Shown: positions 13,959-26,563, counted from the first letter of the stretch. The stretch is 64,000 bases of DNA from Diprion similis (GCF_021155765.1 NC_060115.1:10892493-10956492), one strand, 5' to 3'. Notes: generated by a model not told the origin, from the letters alone. Translations and numbers: made by a program.

Positions 13959-14200
13959 GTTTCTGTTAATTCAATATACCAGACATCCAGCGTCCTTAAA
14001 GATCGTCACATCATCGTTTTAAGACAAATTATTCGATTTGAATATGACATAAGAACATCGGCGGTGAATCAGAAAATGCAAAGTTTACATCAATTTGCTT
14101 CTGTTATTATATTTACTTCGCGTGTCGCCACTCGTCCGCATGCTCAAGCTTCGATTGTGTGAAGTTATCGTTGGTTGCGGAGTTAGGCGTAAAAAGTAAA

Positions 14201-14383
14201 AATTCAAAGTTACGAACAACGATTCGCTGCTGTATTCAAGGCAATGAATTCGAAGCGGCGCGAAGAAACAGTTGAGTTATTGTTTGGCTGATGCGCATGC
14301 GCGAAAACCGATTGGTATGAAGTTGGCTACGTAAATTCAAAGCGATCAACACCGATTTGCTGCTGCGTTCACGGAGGTGATAA
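14201..14383. repeat. Imperfect direct repeat in HROB promoter
   Basis: Two related ~47-bp segments start near 14201 and 14333. Both open with AATTCAAAG and share a GATT(C/T)GCTGCTG core. Each is preceded by a similar TGAAGTT...GTAAA stretch, so the duplicated unit may be longer. The NRF-1-like site lies between the two copies. Confidence 0.5.
14293..14302. promoter_or_regulatory. NRF-1/EWG-type palindromic site
   Basis: GCGCATGCGC is a perfect match to the RCGCRYGCGY consensus bound by NRF-1 and its insect relative Erect wing. It sits about 335 bp upstream of the HROB start codon, a usual place for this promoter motif. Function is inferred from motif and position only. Confidence 0.45.
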
Positions 14384-15749
14384 AAAGTTGAATCAATTTT
14401 GTAAGTGCGTTGTTCAATTGCGCATTGATAATGGGTTTTTGTGTGTAATTAAAGTGCGCGGCTTGATTAAAGCGATACAAGTTAAAGCGTGGCGATAAGC
14501 GTTTGAAAAGGCCAGATCCGATCGGCCTCGATTTGTCTTATCGACGCAATTAGGCAGAATATTTTTTTCACGACAAACACGAAGGCATCTGCGTGAAGGA
14601 AACCGCAAAGGTGCTAGTAATTTAGGTACTATTTATTAAACTTTTTCAATTTTCGTAACAACGTTAATGCATAGTCTGAATCTGTAGATAAAAAGTCTGC
14701 TGTGAATTAAGTTTATTAGTTATCAATACCTGTATTGATATGCAACTGATTGAATACTTTGTACGCAGTTTTTTGTTGCCAAAACTTAACTCGAGTTAAG
14801 TTGTAATTGCATTCGATGTCTTATTTGCGTTCTGAATAAATTCCTTGACGTTTACTGAAGTATTATTAAGATATACTTTGTTTGCTTGCGTCGAAGCGCG
14901 AAATACAGAGTTTACAAAGAAAGAATTAGTTCCTCGTAGATGATCGTCTAATTTGCATTGAGTTCCGATCTCATTGATTCAGATGTATATTAACCCCACG
15001 AATTATTCGAGATTTTATGCGAGTGATGTACCACGTCGAAAATTATGATTTCTAAACTTTTTCCCACTGTTTGATTATTTTCGATCGTATATTGAGAAAA
15101 AGTTTCCTGAATAGCTATAAAATATTGAAATTTCGAATATTTGCATTTAGTTTTAATTTATTTTTTATTTTTATTTTTATTTTTTTGTTCATCAACAAGT
15201 CAAAGTTAGATTTTCTTAATAAAATATAATACTGGTGGTAAGTACGATGATAATATATGAAATTGAAAAATTCTTGTACGAAAATCGTTCCTGACTGCAT
15301 ATCGTTACGGAATACATATGTTACTAATGGCAATTAGTAGTGACTATTTTGTAGAAATATCTGAACGAAATTGTTTTATGCTGTTATCTATAAATCTGAA
15401 AGTAATCCTTGCAACTAAGCACTTAAAGTAGAGATAATATTTTGTCCAAAGGTTAAAGGTAAATAAAGGACCTTAAAAAACTTATCATTTTACTTATAAA
15501 TCTGCTCTTTCAAAAGTTATTTAAAGTCGAAGGTCAACAAAGAACCTTAACAGAAAAAAAAAAAAAAAAAAAATTTGGTCGAATATTAAACTGTTTTTTT
15601 TCTGTAACTGTGAGAATATTCCTTAGTTTTATAATTGCAATAAAATCAGAGAAGATTGTCCATAATCGTCACGTGAAGCTGTAAGCTTCTGTTAATCACA
15701 CTGCAATGAACTACGCTAGAATTTGATGACACAATTGTAGTGTTAATCA

Positions 15750-15755
15750 TTTATT
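15750..15755 (-). other. Candidate polyadenylation signal, metallothionein 1
   Basis: AATAAA on the minus strand, about 185 bp past the metallothionein 1 stop codon. Confidence 0.45.
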
Positions 15756-15938
15756 TTTAAACAACATCACAGAACAATAATCCTTGATTATTGTATACAG
15801 CCAATCAAATAATATATTTTGATATGGTTTGCTTACTATACAATGTGATACTACACATTGTATTTAATCTATATTCTAATAGCGATAGTATCTATATGTC
15901 GAGATAAAATCTTGTTCCAAAAAGTCTGGGAGAGCCGC

Positions 15939-17010
15939 TTATTTGCATCCGGTGCAGGAGCATTTTCCACCCTGTGGACAACTGCAGCTGCCTGAAATCC
16001 ACGCAAATTTATAAATAAGTATTAATATAATGTTGGCGAACTTTATATACTATGATTTCAATCTAGTATCTCAGTACGGATTTATGCGTGTCGATATAGT
16101 GAAGTAAATAATCGTGAAAAAAATAAATTCACAAAGTAAAACAAAATTCAATCTGTACCTGCTCCACCGCTGCTGCATTTACAGCTTCCTCCACAGTTGC
16201 AGCCTTGGCATGAACCTTGAATAGAAAATATTTCTTTAATTAGGGTTTATATTATTCGTAATTTGGTTTACGGGAGGTTTGCAGAAGAATTTCAATATTC
16301 CAATTCCATTCCAATTAATCACTGATCGTAATTGTCAACGGGTGAATTGAACGAATTTACTTCACAACAATCGATCATTGCCTTTTGCAAATGGTGCAAA
16401 ATATTTGCCATTTTCTCTTAATTAGTTAAGTATTCTTTAAAGAATAGTATCTTATACCGAATTCAAATTTTTCTACATATTATTACTTTTTCTCTAACAA
16501 TATTGATAACACGATATACGAATGTTGAAGCGTATTGAATAATTTAAACGAAACTTTTCTGTATCTTGAAAATTTCTTATCGCAATAAAAAATTATCTGA
16601 CTCAGAAATTGTATTCTTAAATGTAACAATAAAACGCGGAAAAACTCAGGTTTCACAATTCTCGCAATCAGTTCTATGTATATAAATCAGTTTATTTCAC
16701 GATATACATTCAAGTTAGTAAAGTTAAAACAACGAAATATGGAGGCAAAAATTCACTGTTTTGCAACGTTAGAATACAATGACTTTGAAGTAGTTGATAA
16801 AGCCAGATACGAATAATATTTGATTTTATCGCTATTTACACCGAATTTCAGACAAGCCTAAAGTTACGATATCACGATTTTTCCTAAAAATCTATAATCA
16901 CATTATCGTTACAAACTTCAAGTACATTCTATTTTCATTACCGATTCAACTCGTATGAATTATAAACACAAATAATTACCTGAGCTCTTGTCACAACCCG
17001 GTGCCGGCAT
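15939..17010 (-). CDS. Metallothionein 1 (46 aa, 11 Cys)
   Basis: Three coding exons: 17010-16980, 16215-16159 and 15991-15939. Both introns (764 and 167 bp) are phase 1, with donors CAG|GTAATT and CAG|GTACAG and acceptors TTCAAG and TTTCAG. The 46-residue product starts MPAPGCDKSS and ends KCSCTGCK. It has 11 cysteines, mostly as CxC pairs, no aromatic residue and no signal peptide, as expected of a cytosolic metallothionein. Such proteins bind Cu, Zn or Cd in thiolate clusters for storage and detoxification; which metal is bound here cannot be read from the sequence. It is Ser/Gly-rich with only four lysines, unlike its neighbour at 21298-22970. The exons are too short to be found by open-frame length. 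A TATA box and a metal-response core lie upstream. Confidence 0.88.
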
Positions 17011-17106
17011 CTTGATGCTAATTTAGGCTTGCTTTAGAATCGCTCACAAACGTTCGAGTCACTTCTTTACTTCCGCGTCTGATGAATCCACCGATCGGTG
17101 ATCGTA

Positions 17107-17112
17107 TTTATA
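17107..17112 (-). promoter_or_regulatory. TATA box of metallothionein 1
   Basis: TATAAA on the minus strand, about 97 bp upstream of the start codon. This leaves room for a 5' UTR of about 65-70 nt. Supported by position and by the metal-response core further upstream. Confidence 0.6.
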
Positions 17113-17156
17113 TTGCTCAGCATCCCCCCTCCCATTTGGCTGAGAATAATCGTCTC

Positions 17157-17163
17157 GTGCGCA
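17157..17163 (-). promoter_or_regulatory. Metal-response element core, metallothionein 1
   Basis: The minus strand reads TGCGCAC, matching the MTF-1 core TGCRCNC, about 45 bp upstream of the TATA box. The flank (GAG) only partly matches the extended GGCCC. Suggests induction by heavy metals through MTF-1. Confidence 0.5.
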
Positions 17164-18132
17164 ACGACTGACCGCAGTGCAACGTGCAATGGTGCTCTCA
17201 AACATCTCAAACGTCGTTGCGTTGTTGTATATATATAGGTACCTGGGTATACTTTGACTGACACAAGAATCTTCTTTCTTTGAAACCCATCGTGGACGAA
17301 CTCTGTACATTTATTACAGATAACCGCGATATCCTGAAGAGCATGACTATAGCTGGTTCTATTTGCCATGGATAAGGATTCGATTGTTTGGAATTATTTA
17401 GGAATTTATTTGTACGGTTATTTGCTTATGCGATAATTTTCTGTCAGCCATGTTTCTTGAAGAGATTCGTAGTCTTGGAAATACAGATTCAATCATGCTG
17501 CTGGAACTTTCCAAAAAGACAATTTATACCTTCGATTGTAACGGTGAAGAAATTCTACCTAAACTCACTTTAGTTTATACCTACGTATCACTGGCGGTGA
17601 CAATATAGCACAGAAATACAGAAATACAGAAACTAAACTTGCCTAATTAAATGGCGTCGTCGCTTTTTCAAAAAAATATTGAAATTCTAAGAGTAGAAGA
17701 AGTTTGGGCAAGAATTATCTAATACATGATATTGAATTAGAATTAAAAAGATACTGAACTCTACATATATCTAATCAAAAGATTAATCGAATCTTTTGCA
17801 GAAGCTTCCTTCGATTCGCTAAATTTTTTCTTCAGTTAAAGAAAATACGTCGTTCTTTATAGAGCGTTAAAAAAAAAGGCGGCTGAATTATTCCGTTCAA
17901 CCCAAGTTAATTCTTATTGACCCTCTTAGATTAAATCGCCTTTGAAGATGAGAGCAACGGCTAACAAAGAGAGGCCTTAGAGGGAATAACTCCAGCTGTA
18001 TAAAGAATATGAAGATACACGTTTACCGTCCTATTAATTGACCTTTGAACTGATTTTGTAAACGCTGTGTAAACGGATGTGGTTGCGAATCTATCGAATG
18101 ATTATGCGAGTCTACATCATTCGCAGCGATCC

Positions 18133-18172
<40 letters not shown>

Positions 18173-20990
18173 CAAACAACGGGAAATTAGTGGCGTATAT
18201 TTTTTTACCGCTTTTATAATGACTCTGATTGGACTAACCGTGTCTATATAGATAGGATCGTATCAGAATGAAGAGGAATGAATGAAGGATATCGGCCTCA
18301 TTTTAAAAACTATACGACGTCGACTTTTTGTAATATTATGCCCGGAGTGAATTCTATAGTATGTAAGAGTACTAGGGTGATAGCGCAGTAAAGTATAAGG
18401 CGTAACATTTAGTTGTGGCTGGATCTGTACTTGCAGTGGTGAAAGTTCGATCGCTTAGCCTACTTTTAGAGAAATGAAAAAGAAGCGAAATGATGGTCAC
18501 GAACCGGGTGATTAAAAATTCATTGTCTCCGTACTTCGCATTGCTTTCGAAAATACTAGCTCTCGTCTTTTAGAGAATTAAGATTTACTTCTTGATTGTT
18601 AGAAGTTTATCAAAAACATATCAGACAAAGAATATTCGTGCGTAATAGCGAGTTATCTTTAATTTTATATGCTCATATATTTGAATAACAGTACCTAAAT
18701 GTTTCAAACGTGTTACACCGAGCTCTGGAAATTATGATAATGTATTTTCTACAAGAGATTCTAATGATACAAAATGAGATTCGAAAATTGTAAGATGCGA
18801 ATTCTAAAATAACGAAAATTTTACTTTCGATAAATCACTAAGACGATTAACTGTTTTACCGAAAGTTCATTTATCCCAACGGTCTTTTATCCGAAAAACA
18901 TTTTTCAGAATAATAATAAATTGGATGTTGTTTGAAAATTTAAAAATTTTGAAGTTCTTTTCGGTATGAATTTATTCCTTTTTTTTACAATACAGCTTTT
19001 CGTAATCATGACATTTCTCCGTTTTTAACTTTCGTTAATTTGACTTTCGGGCTTTATGGTCTTTCGGAAATTTAAGCCTCGCCCACACTACCAACAATTC
19101 CTTAGTTGCCACGAGATTCTAGAATCGGTAATATGAAATCTTAAGGGTAACATCGAAGAGCTTTCTCCACGGACTTCCGTATGTCGATAACATAGCGAGC
19201 TGCAGCAGCAATCTGTGGCTTGTGGTTATCAACTGAAGTTCATCAAACCATCCGCTGATGTGATTTCCTGAAGCAGCCGACGCGACTGAAGACATAGAAT
19301 TGCGCGAAATTTAAGGGTGTACGAGACGAATGCTCAGGTAAAATTGTAGTAAATCGAAACGAAACAAAACGGACGTTGAACAGGGCAACTGAAGCTGATC
19401 AAGTTGAATCTGATCCAAGAAAGTCTTTGTGATTGAGAAAAAAAGTTTCAATTTTGAATTTTGATTATACATAATCACTAATAAAGTTATCTTTTCATCT
19501 GTAACTCCTTATGGTTTGAATGATTCTATTAAACAATATATCATTTTATACGGAACGAATTCCTTATAAATAGTCCGAGACAGATTTTTTCTTGAGCTTG
19601 TTAGTTGACGTGGCGAAGCAAATTCGACATTTACAATATATGATATAACGATAACGTAATAATTTTCATACGTTAAACTTGTCGTTCAACAGAAAATACT
19701 CTTTGCCTATAATCACAATTTGCCTCGTACGCTCTGTGGAGAAATTATTGACGAATAAAATCCGTTATTGCTCAACAGAATTAGATGCAAAATATGAATT
19801 TTCTGTAAAAAAAGTAATAGCTTAACGAGATTTCTATGATGTAGTTAAAACACCGAAATGTTTCTCATAGAGTTGTAGTGTTTTAAAATTTTCTCAGCTA
19901 TTTTTAAAGCTCTGCTTCGTCACGTTTTAGTTTCAACACTTTTTTAACACGACAGTCGACCTCATGTTTCCTTGCCGCATGATCGACAAGTCGACATAAT
20001 AAATTATAGCATCTTTTCAATCCATGATCGACACGTGAACAATCACTTGTGTAGCAAAATTAAATTCAACAGACAGAATTTCAATCCTTCAGGCTTCTTC
20101 TGTCAGCGTAAAAATCGTATAATTTTCCAAAGCCTACGCAGAATCGATCGACATTTGTCATGTTCATGAATCTCCATATGCTTGGAGTATAAATGTGTAT
20201 CAAGCCACACATCACCTAGCAATTCTTCTACCGGAAACAATTGTATGTATATAAATATTTTCGCAGAGCTTAATTCCGGACTATTCATTCAGCCTGTGAC
20301 TCCACATTCAGAACCATCGTTCGAATGGCTGTATTGATTGTCCAGTACGATGTTTGCTCGAGGCTTTTTTTTCTGTTCACCCGTTATATTCCGCACAATG
20401 ATGTCAGGTACGGTTATTGAACTCGTGTGTAATCTACCGGTCAACTCAGCACCCGTTTGACTCGGAACAAGAACTGTAATCATGACTTTGACAGACGGAC
20501 TCTTTCAAGAATCAATCGTTGATGGAGCGTGCAGGTTTTTTTTTTTTATTATTTATAAGCTGCAAAAAACGTAGCTATGCGCAGTTGTTGTTTTTTTATT
20601 TCTCCACGGTATGTTACGGTTCTTCGACACCTTCGAGGCTTCCGCATAATGTTTTCCTATCTTTCTTTGAAATCACTTTTTCAGAGAAGTTCGATCGATG
20701 TCGTGTTGTTAATTTGACAGTAAGCATACGTTTTATTTTGTATCATTGTTATACGTTGCGGCCATTATTCGATAATCGATTGTTCTTTATATTAGCACGA
20801 CCTCCTTACAGTGTGCATCGCGATCTAGAGGATTTGTTTATCTTACTTTAATCTACAACAAGCTTGCATTGCGTATCGCAATTGTCAATATAGTTGTAAT
20901 TGTTATTAATCAGCCTATAATAATCATAGTTGTTACTTAGCATGACGGTGATTTTTTTTTGTTGAAAAAACATTCGATTAGTGGAATGCG
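17164..20990. other. Spacer between the two metallothionein genes
   Basis: AT-rich, with a TA microsatellite at 18133-18158. Frames are short and overlapping. I looked for further cysteine-codon-rich mini-exons on the minus strand and saw none. Confidence 0.5.
18133..18158. repeat. (TA)n microsatellite
   Basis: A TA run of about 13 units followed by imperfect CATATA units. Confidence 0.9.
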
Positions 20991-21024
20991 TTTATTTTAA
21001 TTTCACATGATGTTCAGGGTGGAT

Positions 21025-21030
21025 TTTATT
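21025..21030 (-). other. Candidate polyadenylation signal, metallothionein 2
   Basis: AATAAA on the minus strand, about 270 bp past the stop codon. A second hexamer lies at 20991-20996, so the 3' end is uncertain. Confidence 0.35.
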
Positions 21031-21297
21031 TGTATTACACACAATTAAAATGAAATCGCATTGAAATAAGTAGCATTATGAGTGGCCAGCATTCGTGACC
21101 AGTTAAATAAAATTAAGTGTATTATTTGGAATAAGTTTTTTGAACAGAAATACTAGCACGAATTAAAAATATGAAGACGATCTCGACGTACATATTAAGA
21201 CTATGTTACGTTGCGTTGGGTTAGCGCAAGTATGTTCAAATCCATTTTCTCAATCCCACCGGCATTCGTCCTCGACATCTTGTTTTTTCTTCACTTC

Positions 21298-22970
21298 TCA
21301 TGTGCATTTGCAGTCCTGACATTTGCAGTCGCTGCCGGACTTGCAGCCGCATTTATCTGAAAAGAGAAAATTAACGATTCGTACAATTTTTGTGAGAGTA
21401 AGAATTAATAAAAAATAGAATTTTCGTATCGTCTATTCGTCACGATTCAATAAAATTTATGATAAAAAATTGATTGCATTGCTTTTGGCTCTTCGCTTGT
21501 AAAAGCAGCTCTAAAGTATTGGGATTGTTACTTTGCAAAGCGTCATCTGGTGGTAAAAAATCAAACTAATGCAACCAGGCTGAAATCTGATCGTGTTTTT
21601 TCGCGTTTGGATGGTAGACCAGGTACATTATTCATCACGTTTCATTAATTTATGTAAAATAAGTCATTCGTAACCCCAAGAATTAGGATTTGCCTCTATT
21701 AAAGTTAAAAACTTAGTTTATGTGGTGACAAAAATGGCGCCAACAACCAGGCTCTGACGTCATGACGAGATTTTTCGATTTGAAATTTGCAAGGTGTTGA
21801 AATGCTCTGGTGAAATAATCGAGTGCAAAGGAATTGCAGCAGACAGTTTGAGTGATTATTTTTGCCAATACTTTAACACGTATTTCATTGATTAAATGAA
21901 TTTTATTTTTACCTCCTGGTGCATCGCAGCATTTGCAGTCTGATCCACACTTGCATGATCCCTGGCAGTCACCTGAAAAATGACAGTAAAATATAAAAAA
22001 AAATTTCGAATCTTGTACAAAGATCTACGAGCCATAGTTGGTAACAAAGTTTCATAAGTCGGAAGTACTTGATCAAAAAGCACCCAACCCTTATGCGGCA
22101 AGTTTATAAGGCACGATATCGCACAAAACGATCATCGAATCATTTCAACTCAAGTGATTGCCTGCATCCTGTACGCATTCTGTGAACCGGACATTCCAGA
22201 AACGCGAACGGATCAATAGTCACGCTATCCGGTGACAAATAGTTCCGTGCATAAGGGGAGCTTTGATCGTATATCGTAATGATTGGATGTCATTAAAGTT
22301 ATACAATTATTTTTTATAATCGGGCAAATAATGCATGTACAGAAATAAAAATTTAGAAAAAGTTCGTGCAGCGAGTACCAACGCAGTCTCAGACAAAGTT
22401 GCTTACTTAGCACAAGTGTTTCTCTCACTTGAACAAATATTTTCTCGATGGCTGGGCTGCACTCAAAGACGAAGTTTATTTTTTTTCCGGTTTGGTTTAC
22501 CGTTAGCAGACCGCAATAATTGCGAGTTAATTCTTATCGCGAAACTGAATATCCTTCAAGGCCGATGTAAACCGATGACTTTCCTTGACGAGGAAGGTTT
22601 TTCATGGAAATCTTACGATATAAAGAATCAGATTAGGATGAATTGAAGTTAGAAAAGCGTTTATTCACCGTTCATTAATGTTTGAATTAATCTTTTGTCA
22701 TCCTTATCAAATTTTAATTCAGCCCGATATGATTTGTTAACTAATTAAAAAATTTCTGTCCACCTGTTCATTTGGCTCAATTAAAATTTGACATTCATTT
22801 CTCCATATAAATTAAAAAATATATTCTTTTCTCAGTGCAATAAAGAATCCTTGCAAATGAATTCTTAATAAAAATACTTCAACAAAAAACTACAACGGTT
22901 ACACGTATTAGTAGGGATTTGACAAGGTATCTGTCTACGAACCTTTGCACTTGTCGTTGGGACCCGGCAT
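21298..22970 (-). CDS. Metallothionein 2 (48 aa, 13 Cys)
   Basis: Three coding exons: 22970-22943, 21972-21913 and 21356-21298. Introns of 970 and 556 bp are both phase 1, with donors AAG|GTTCGT (weak) and GAG|GTAAAA and acceptors TTTTCAG. The product starts MPGPNDKCKGDCQG and ends CQDCKCT. It has 13 cysteines, including a CKCC cluster in exon 2, and eight lysines often next to cysteine, the classic metallothionein pattern. Exon lengths and phases match the gene at 15939-17010, so the two are paralogues. The expected role is cytosolic metal binding; specificity is unknown. The exon 1 donor is the least certain splice site, but its phase fits and the arrangement mirrors the sister gene. Confidence 0.88.
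21755..21762. promoter_or_regulatory. CRE-type palindrome in metallothionein 2 intron 2
   Basis: TGACGTCA, a perfect CREB/ATF palindrome followed directly by TGACG, lies within the second intron. It could be an intronic enhancer element or chance; there is no other support. Confidence 0.25.
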
Positions 22971-23076
22971 TTCTGCTGTGTTTCTTCTTGCTTGTCTCTT
23001 GTATCTGAACGAAACTACGAGACACTGTCGGTTTGCTTCTCGGTGTTGTCTGATGTGGCATCGGGCGAACGTGTCG

Positions 23077-23084
23077 CTTTTATT
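23077..23084 (-). promoter_or_regulatory. TATA-like box of metallothionein 2
   Basis: AATAAAAG on the minus strand, about 107 bp upstream of the start codon, close to the position of the TATA box in the sister gene. Confidence 0.45.
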
Positions 23085-23122
23085 GAACCGCAATCCCTTC
23101 CCTCTTCGACGGCAAGTCCCAT

Positions 23123-23133
23123 GGCCGTGTGCA
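23123..23133 (-). promoter_or_regulatory. Metal-response element, metallothionein 2
   Basis: The minus strand reads TGCACACGGCC, matching the extended MTF-1 consensus TGCRCNCGGCC in full. It lies about 45 bp upstream of the TATA-like box, the same layout as at metallothionein 1. Points to metal-induced transcription. Confidence 0.65.
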
Positions 23134-26100
23134 ACTCTCGAAACGTGCCATGCGCAAGGCTTATCATTTTTCACGCGGCCAACTCGGATGGGCAAGTAAA
23201 GAGAACAGGCAATCGCGATAAACTGGCCGGTGCCACCGCATGACCATGATATGAAACCGTATTGCTTAACGGTCCGAGACAAAGTCCTCGCACCGATGAT
23301 TTTCTCAGTAAAATGTTCAAAGACAATTACAAGTTATTCCTTTGTTTAATCTATATTTATTATATTAACAAAAATTCCAGGCTATTCTGTTTTGTTTCGA
23401 TTTGGCGCGAAATAACTGATCCGATTTTCATCAACCTTGCATTGTTTGTAGTAGAAACTATCGAACGTAATCTGCACCTTGTTTTATCTTGAATCGTTAG
23501 GTTGGGGCAGAATAATAACAATAATAATAAAAGAAGAGAAAATTCAAAAATACACTGCTTTTAAAAATAGGTATACTTTTCTAATTTATTTTTCCTATCA
23601 AATGTACGTACGTATTTCTTCTTACTCTCACAATCAGAATAATGATCTTATTACAGTTGAGCTGGGTACAAATAAGCGAACTGTTTTCATAGTAGTTTAA
23701 ATTCATCGAAGGTTGATGAAAATTTTGTTTAATTACGTTAATCTCACATGTTGAGTGCGTAATGAGTGAAATTCCAGATACTGTAGGTGGTCATCATTTC
23801 ATCTCCTTTTCAAATAAGATTTCCTTTTACTGGCTGCTGATCATGAGTGGAATTCCATTCCAACCACTCTCTGTTTTTTAGGTGTTGGTTATCAATGACT
23901 CAAAAATATAGAGTCAATGCTGACAGTTGGCTCAGCAGAAAGTCGCATCCAACGCTGCAGAATATCAGCGAAATATTCGACGTGATAACCGGTTGCATTC
24001 GCAGCAGGAAAGCTTGTACGGAACTGCGATCGTCAAGGCTTCTCCTAGGAAATATCTGCTTTTCGTTTGTAGGTAAAATAAAGCGATAGAATTTTCGCAG
24101 TTATCGAATTTCGTGCAGGTTGTAGGTAGGTACGTAGGTGACGAAGAACGCTGCTTGGTTGCTGGTAATGCAGATGTCACGCGTTGAAGGTACGAGATAT
24201 CGTCGTTATCGGAACAAGAATCTCCAGAGTTATAACGACGATTGGAAATTTTTTTCATTCATAAATTTTTTTCTTTCGCAGCGTCTACTATTATTTAAAT
24301 CCACAATTTGATCTTACCGTAACGATATTAACACAATAATTTTTATGTTTCGCAGAGATTTGCGTTGACATACGCTTGGTTCAATTACTTGCTTGGCGTT
24401 GTAAGCTAATTATTCATTCAACCTCTCTCTCTGGAGTAATGGATCGGTCTAGCAAGCTTGAATTTTTCATTCATGCACGTTCCTTCATTTCCATGGGTCG
24501 TAATAACAAAATTTCATCTCTCATTGTTGATAAAAAATTAACGGGTACAGAATTCACCTCCAAGCATGCTTCTTCAACTCAGTATAATCAGCACGGACTC
24601 GATGACTATTAACTGCTTGTGTTATTACAATAATTTTCATTTCATTCTTCCTCTTTAGACAAACAAGAAAAACAAAAGTAAATCAACGGATTTTTCATCC
24701 CGATTTAAACTTTTTCCCTACGAATGCTTCGAACGATAAGATAATTGGTTTTAATCAGTCTAGATTAAACGTCAGTAACGACCGCCGGCTTGTTTGCTTT
24801 CGGTAAAAGTATTTTAAATTTGTAATTATACCATCTCAGCAGCCGATTACAAATTAAGATATTATCAAAGTTGTAGGAAACATTGTGGCCGGATGATTTT
24901 GCGCAAGGATTTAGCTAGTTTTCCAAAAGTTTTTAGTGCCCATCACTGCATGCGCTCGCGGACTGGCTCGAAAGCCTTATGCTAACTATCGGAATACTAA
25001 GGGGGGGATTATAATTGTTAATTCGTTAAATGATCCGCCGTAGAGTCCGCCTTGATATTATTCGTCTTCCAGCGCTGTGCTCCGTTTCCTTAGCTCAAAA
25101 TTTCCTCAATAAACTCCTGCAAGACTTCAATGAAGTAGTGCGCAAGTCTGGAAGATATTTCATTCCTCGCTACGTCCTATTTTATTCATTTCCATACATC
25201 ATAAACCATCCCCTAAAGGGTATAGCGGAGAGATAGGCGGATTTAACTGCGTTTCAGTTTCTTCACGCACGTAGGCATAACCGACTCGAAAGTTCAGTGT
25301 TCACTAGTGCATATGATTTACTTGTGTGCACAGGGTGTCCCTCTTTAAATTGCATAGTCAAATATCTCCGAAACTGTGGTATTAAAGGGGTCGTCTAGTG
25401 TGAAGGTGGTTTTTTTTAGAGGTTCTTTTTTGGGTGTTTTTTTTAAGACAAACTATTAAATAAAAATTTTTTACAATTTTTATATTATATTTATTGACAT
25501 TTAAACAAACTTTGTACATTTTTTGGAGACGAAACAATGAATAGAATCTAATAAAACCGATAGGAACGTATGTAAAAAAAAGTGTAGACACGATATCTCA
25601 AAAAGCAAAATTGAATTTTACAGTAGAAAAAAAAATGTCAAAGTTTCGATATTTTTACATGAAATTCTACGACTTTGACGAGAGAATTTCATGTATAAAA
25701 ATACGTTTCTAAAGGTTTTTTTTATTTTTATTTTGTAAAATCTATTTTCCAAAACGGAGGCTGAAAAAAATTTATTACACTTTACAAAAATTTCTTACAT
25801 TCGATGAATTACCACAATAAATCGGTGTGCAAATTTAAGATCGTAAAGGTCAGGAGCCGTTCGAGTTAACGTGGAGTAAACACTCTTGGTGCGAAAGAAA
25901 AGTTAATTTTTGTTACAAAAATCAATTGTTTGAATATTTTTATATCTTACAATAAAAGCATAAAACTTTTGTTCAAACCGCTTTGATGGAAAGTATAGAA
26001 TAAGTTCGGAGAAGTACGGCTGTTTTATTCGATACGTGACAGGTTCGTAACCTCGTGTTTTCATCTTTGTTTGTCGCAGGTGTTTGAGGTTCTTGAACGA

Positions 26101-26529
26101 CGCGTGACGCTGATAACGTTCGGTGACAATTGCACCTTACATACAACAACGACGGCGGCTGTTAAATCGTCCCGTTTTCAAAGCGTACGGTTTTCCTACA
26201 TGGTTCCCCATTTTTATATTTTTTTTTTCTACTGCTGCATGTGACTATACACCGTATGTATTTATACGCGTTGCCACGAATTGTCGACAATTCGCGAGAC
26301 TGCTTTCGTTTTTATGTTATCGAAACGACGGTTGAAGGGAGAAGAGAAAATGTCAGAGAAGGAAATATTCAAGGTATTCAAGCCTCCCTTTCGACATCCT
26401 CCCTTCCTTCCCGCCCCTAGATCGCAATCTGAATTCGTTATGATCGATGCCGATTTAACATCTCAAAATCTCAGCAGAAGAAGAAATTTCTTAGGTATTG
26501 ATACAAGCGGAATTCTTTTTCTGTTTCAG
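23134..26529. other. Mostly gene-free stretch
   Basis: AT-rich non-coding sequence. At 23882-24071 an open plus-strand segment is bounded by a good acceptor (CTGTTTTTTAG) and a GTAAAA donor and would encode about 63 residues, but I recognise nothing in it and its codon use shows no bias. At 25330-25420 a GGGTGTCCCTCTTT stretch resembles the ends of dispersed insect repeats; no second copy is present here. Confidence 0.4.
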
Positions 26530-26563
26530 GTATCTACGGGACACGTTTAACCGAGTCATAAAC

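Larger units (their letters stand above)
13959..15749. other. HROB upstream region and HROB-metallothionein spacer
   Basis: The first ~450 bp has somewhat higher GC and should hold the HROB promoter. It contains an NRF-1-type palindrome and an imperfect direct repeat (both listed separately). From about 14.6 kb on it is AT-rich with an A-run at 15549-15571 and no supported coding sequence. Confidence 0.5.
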
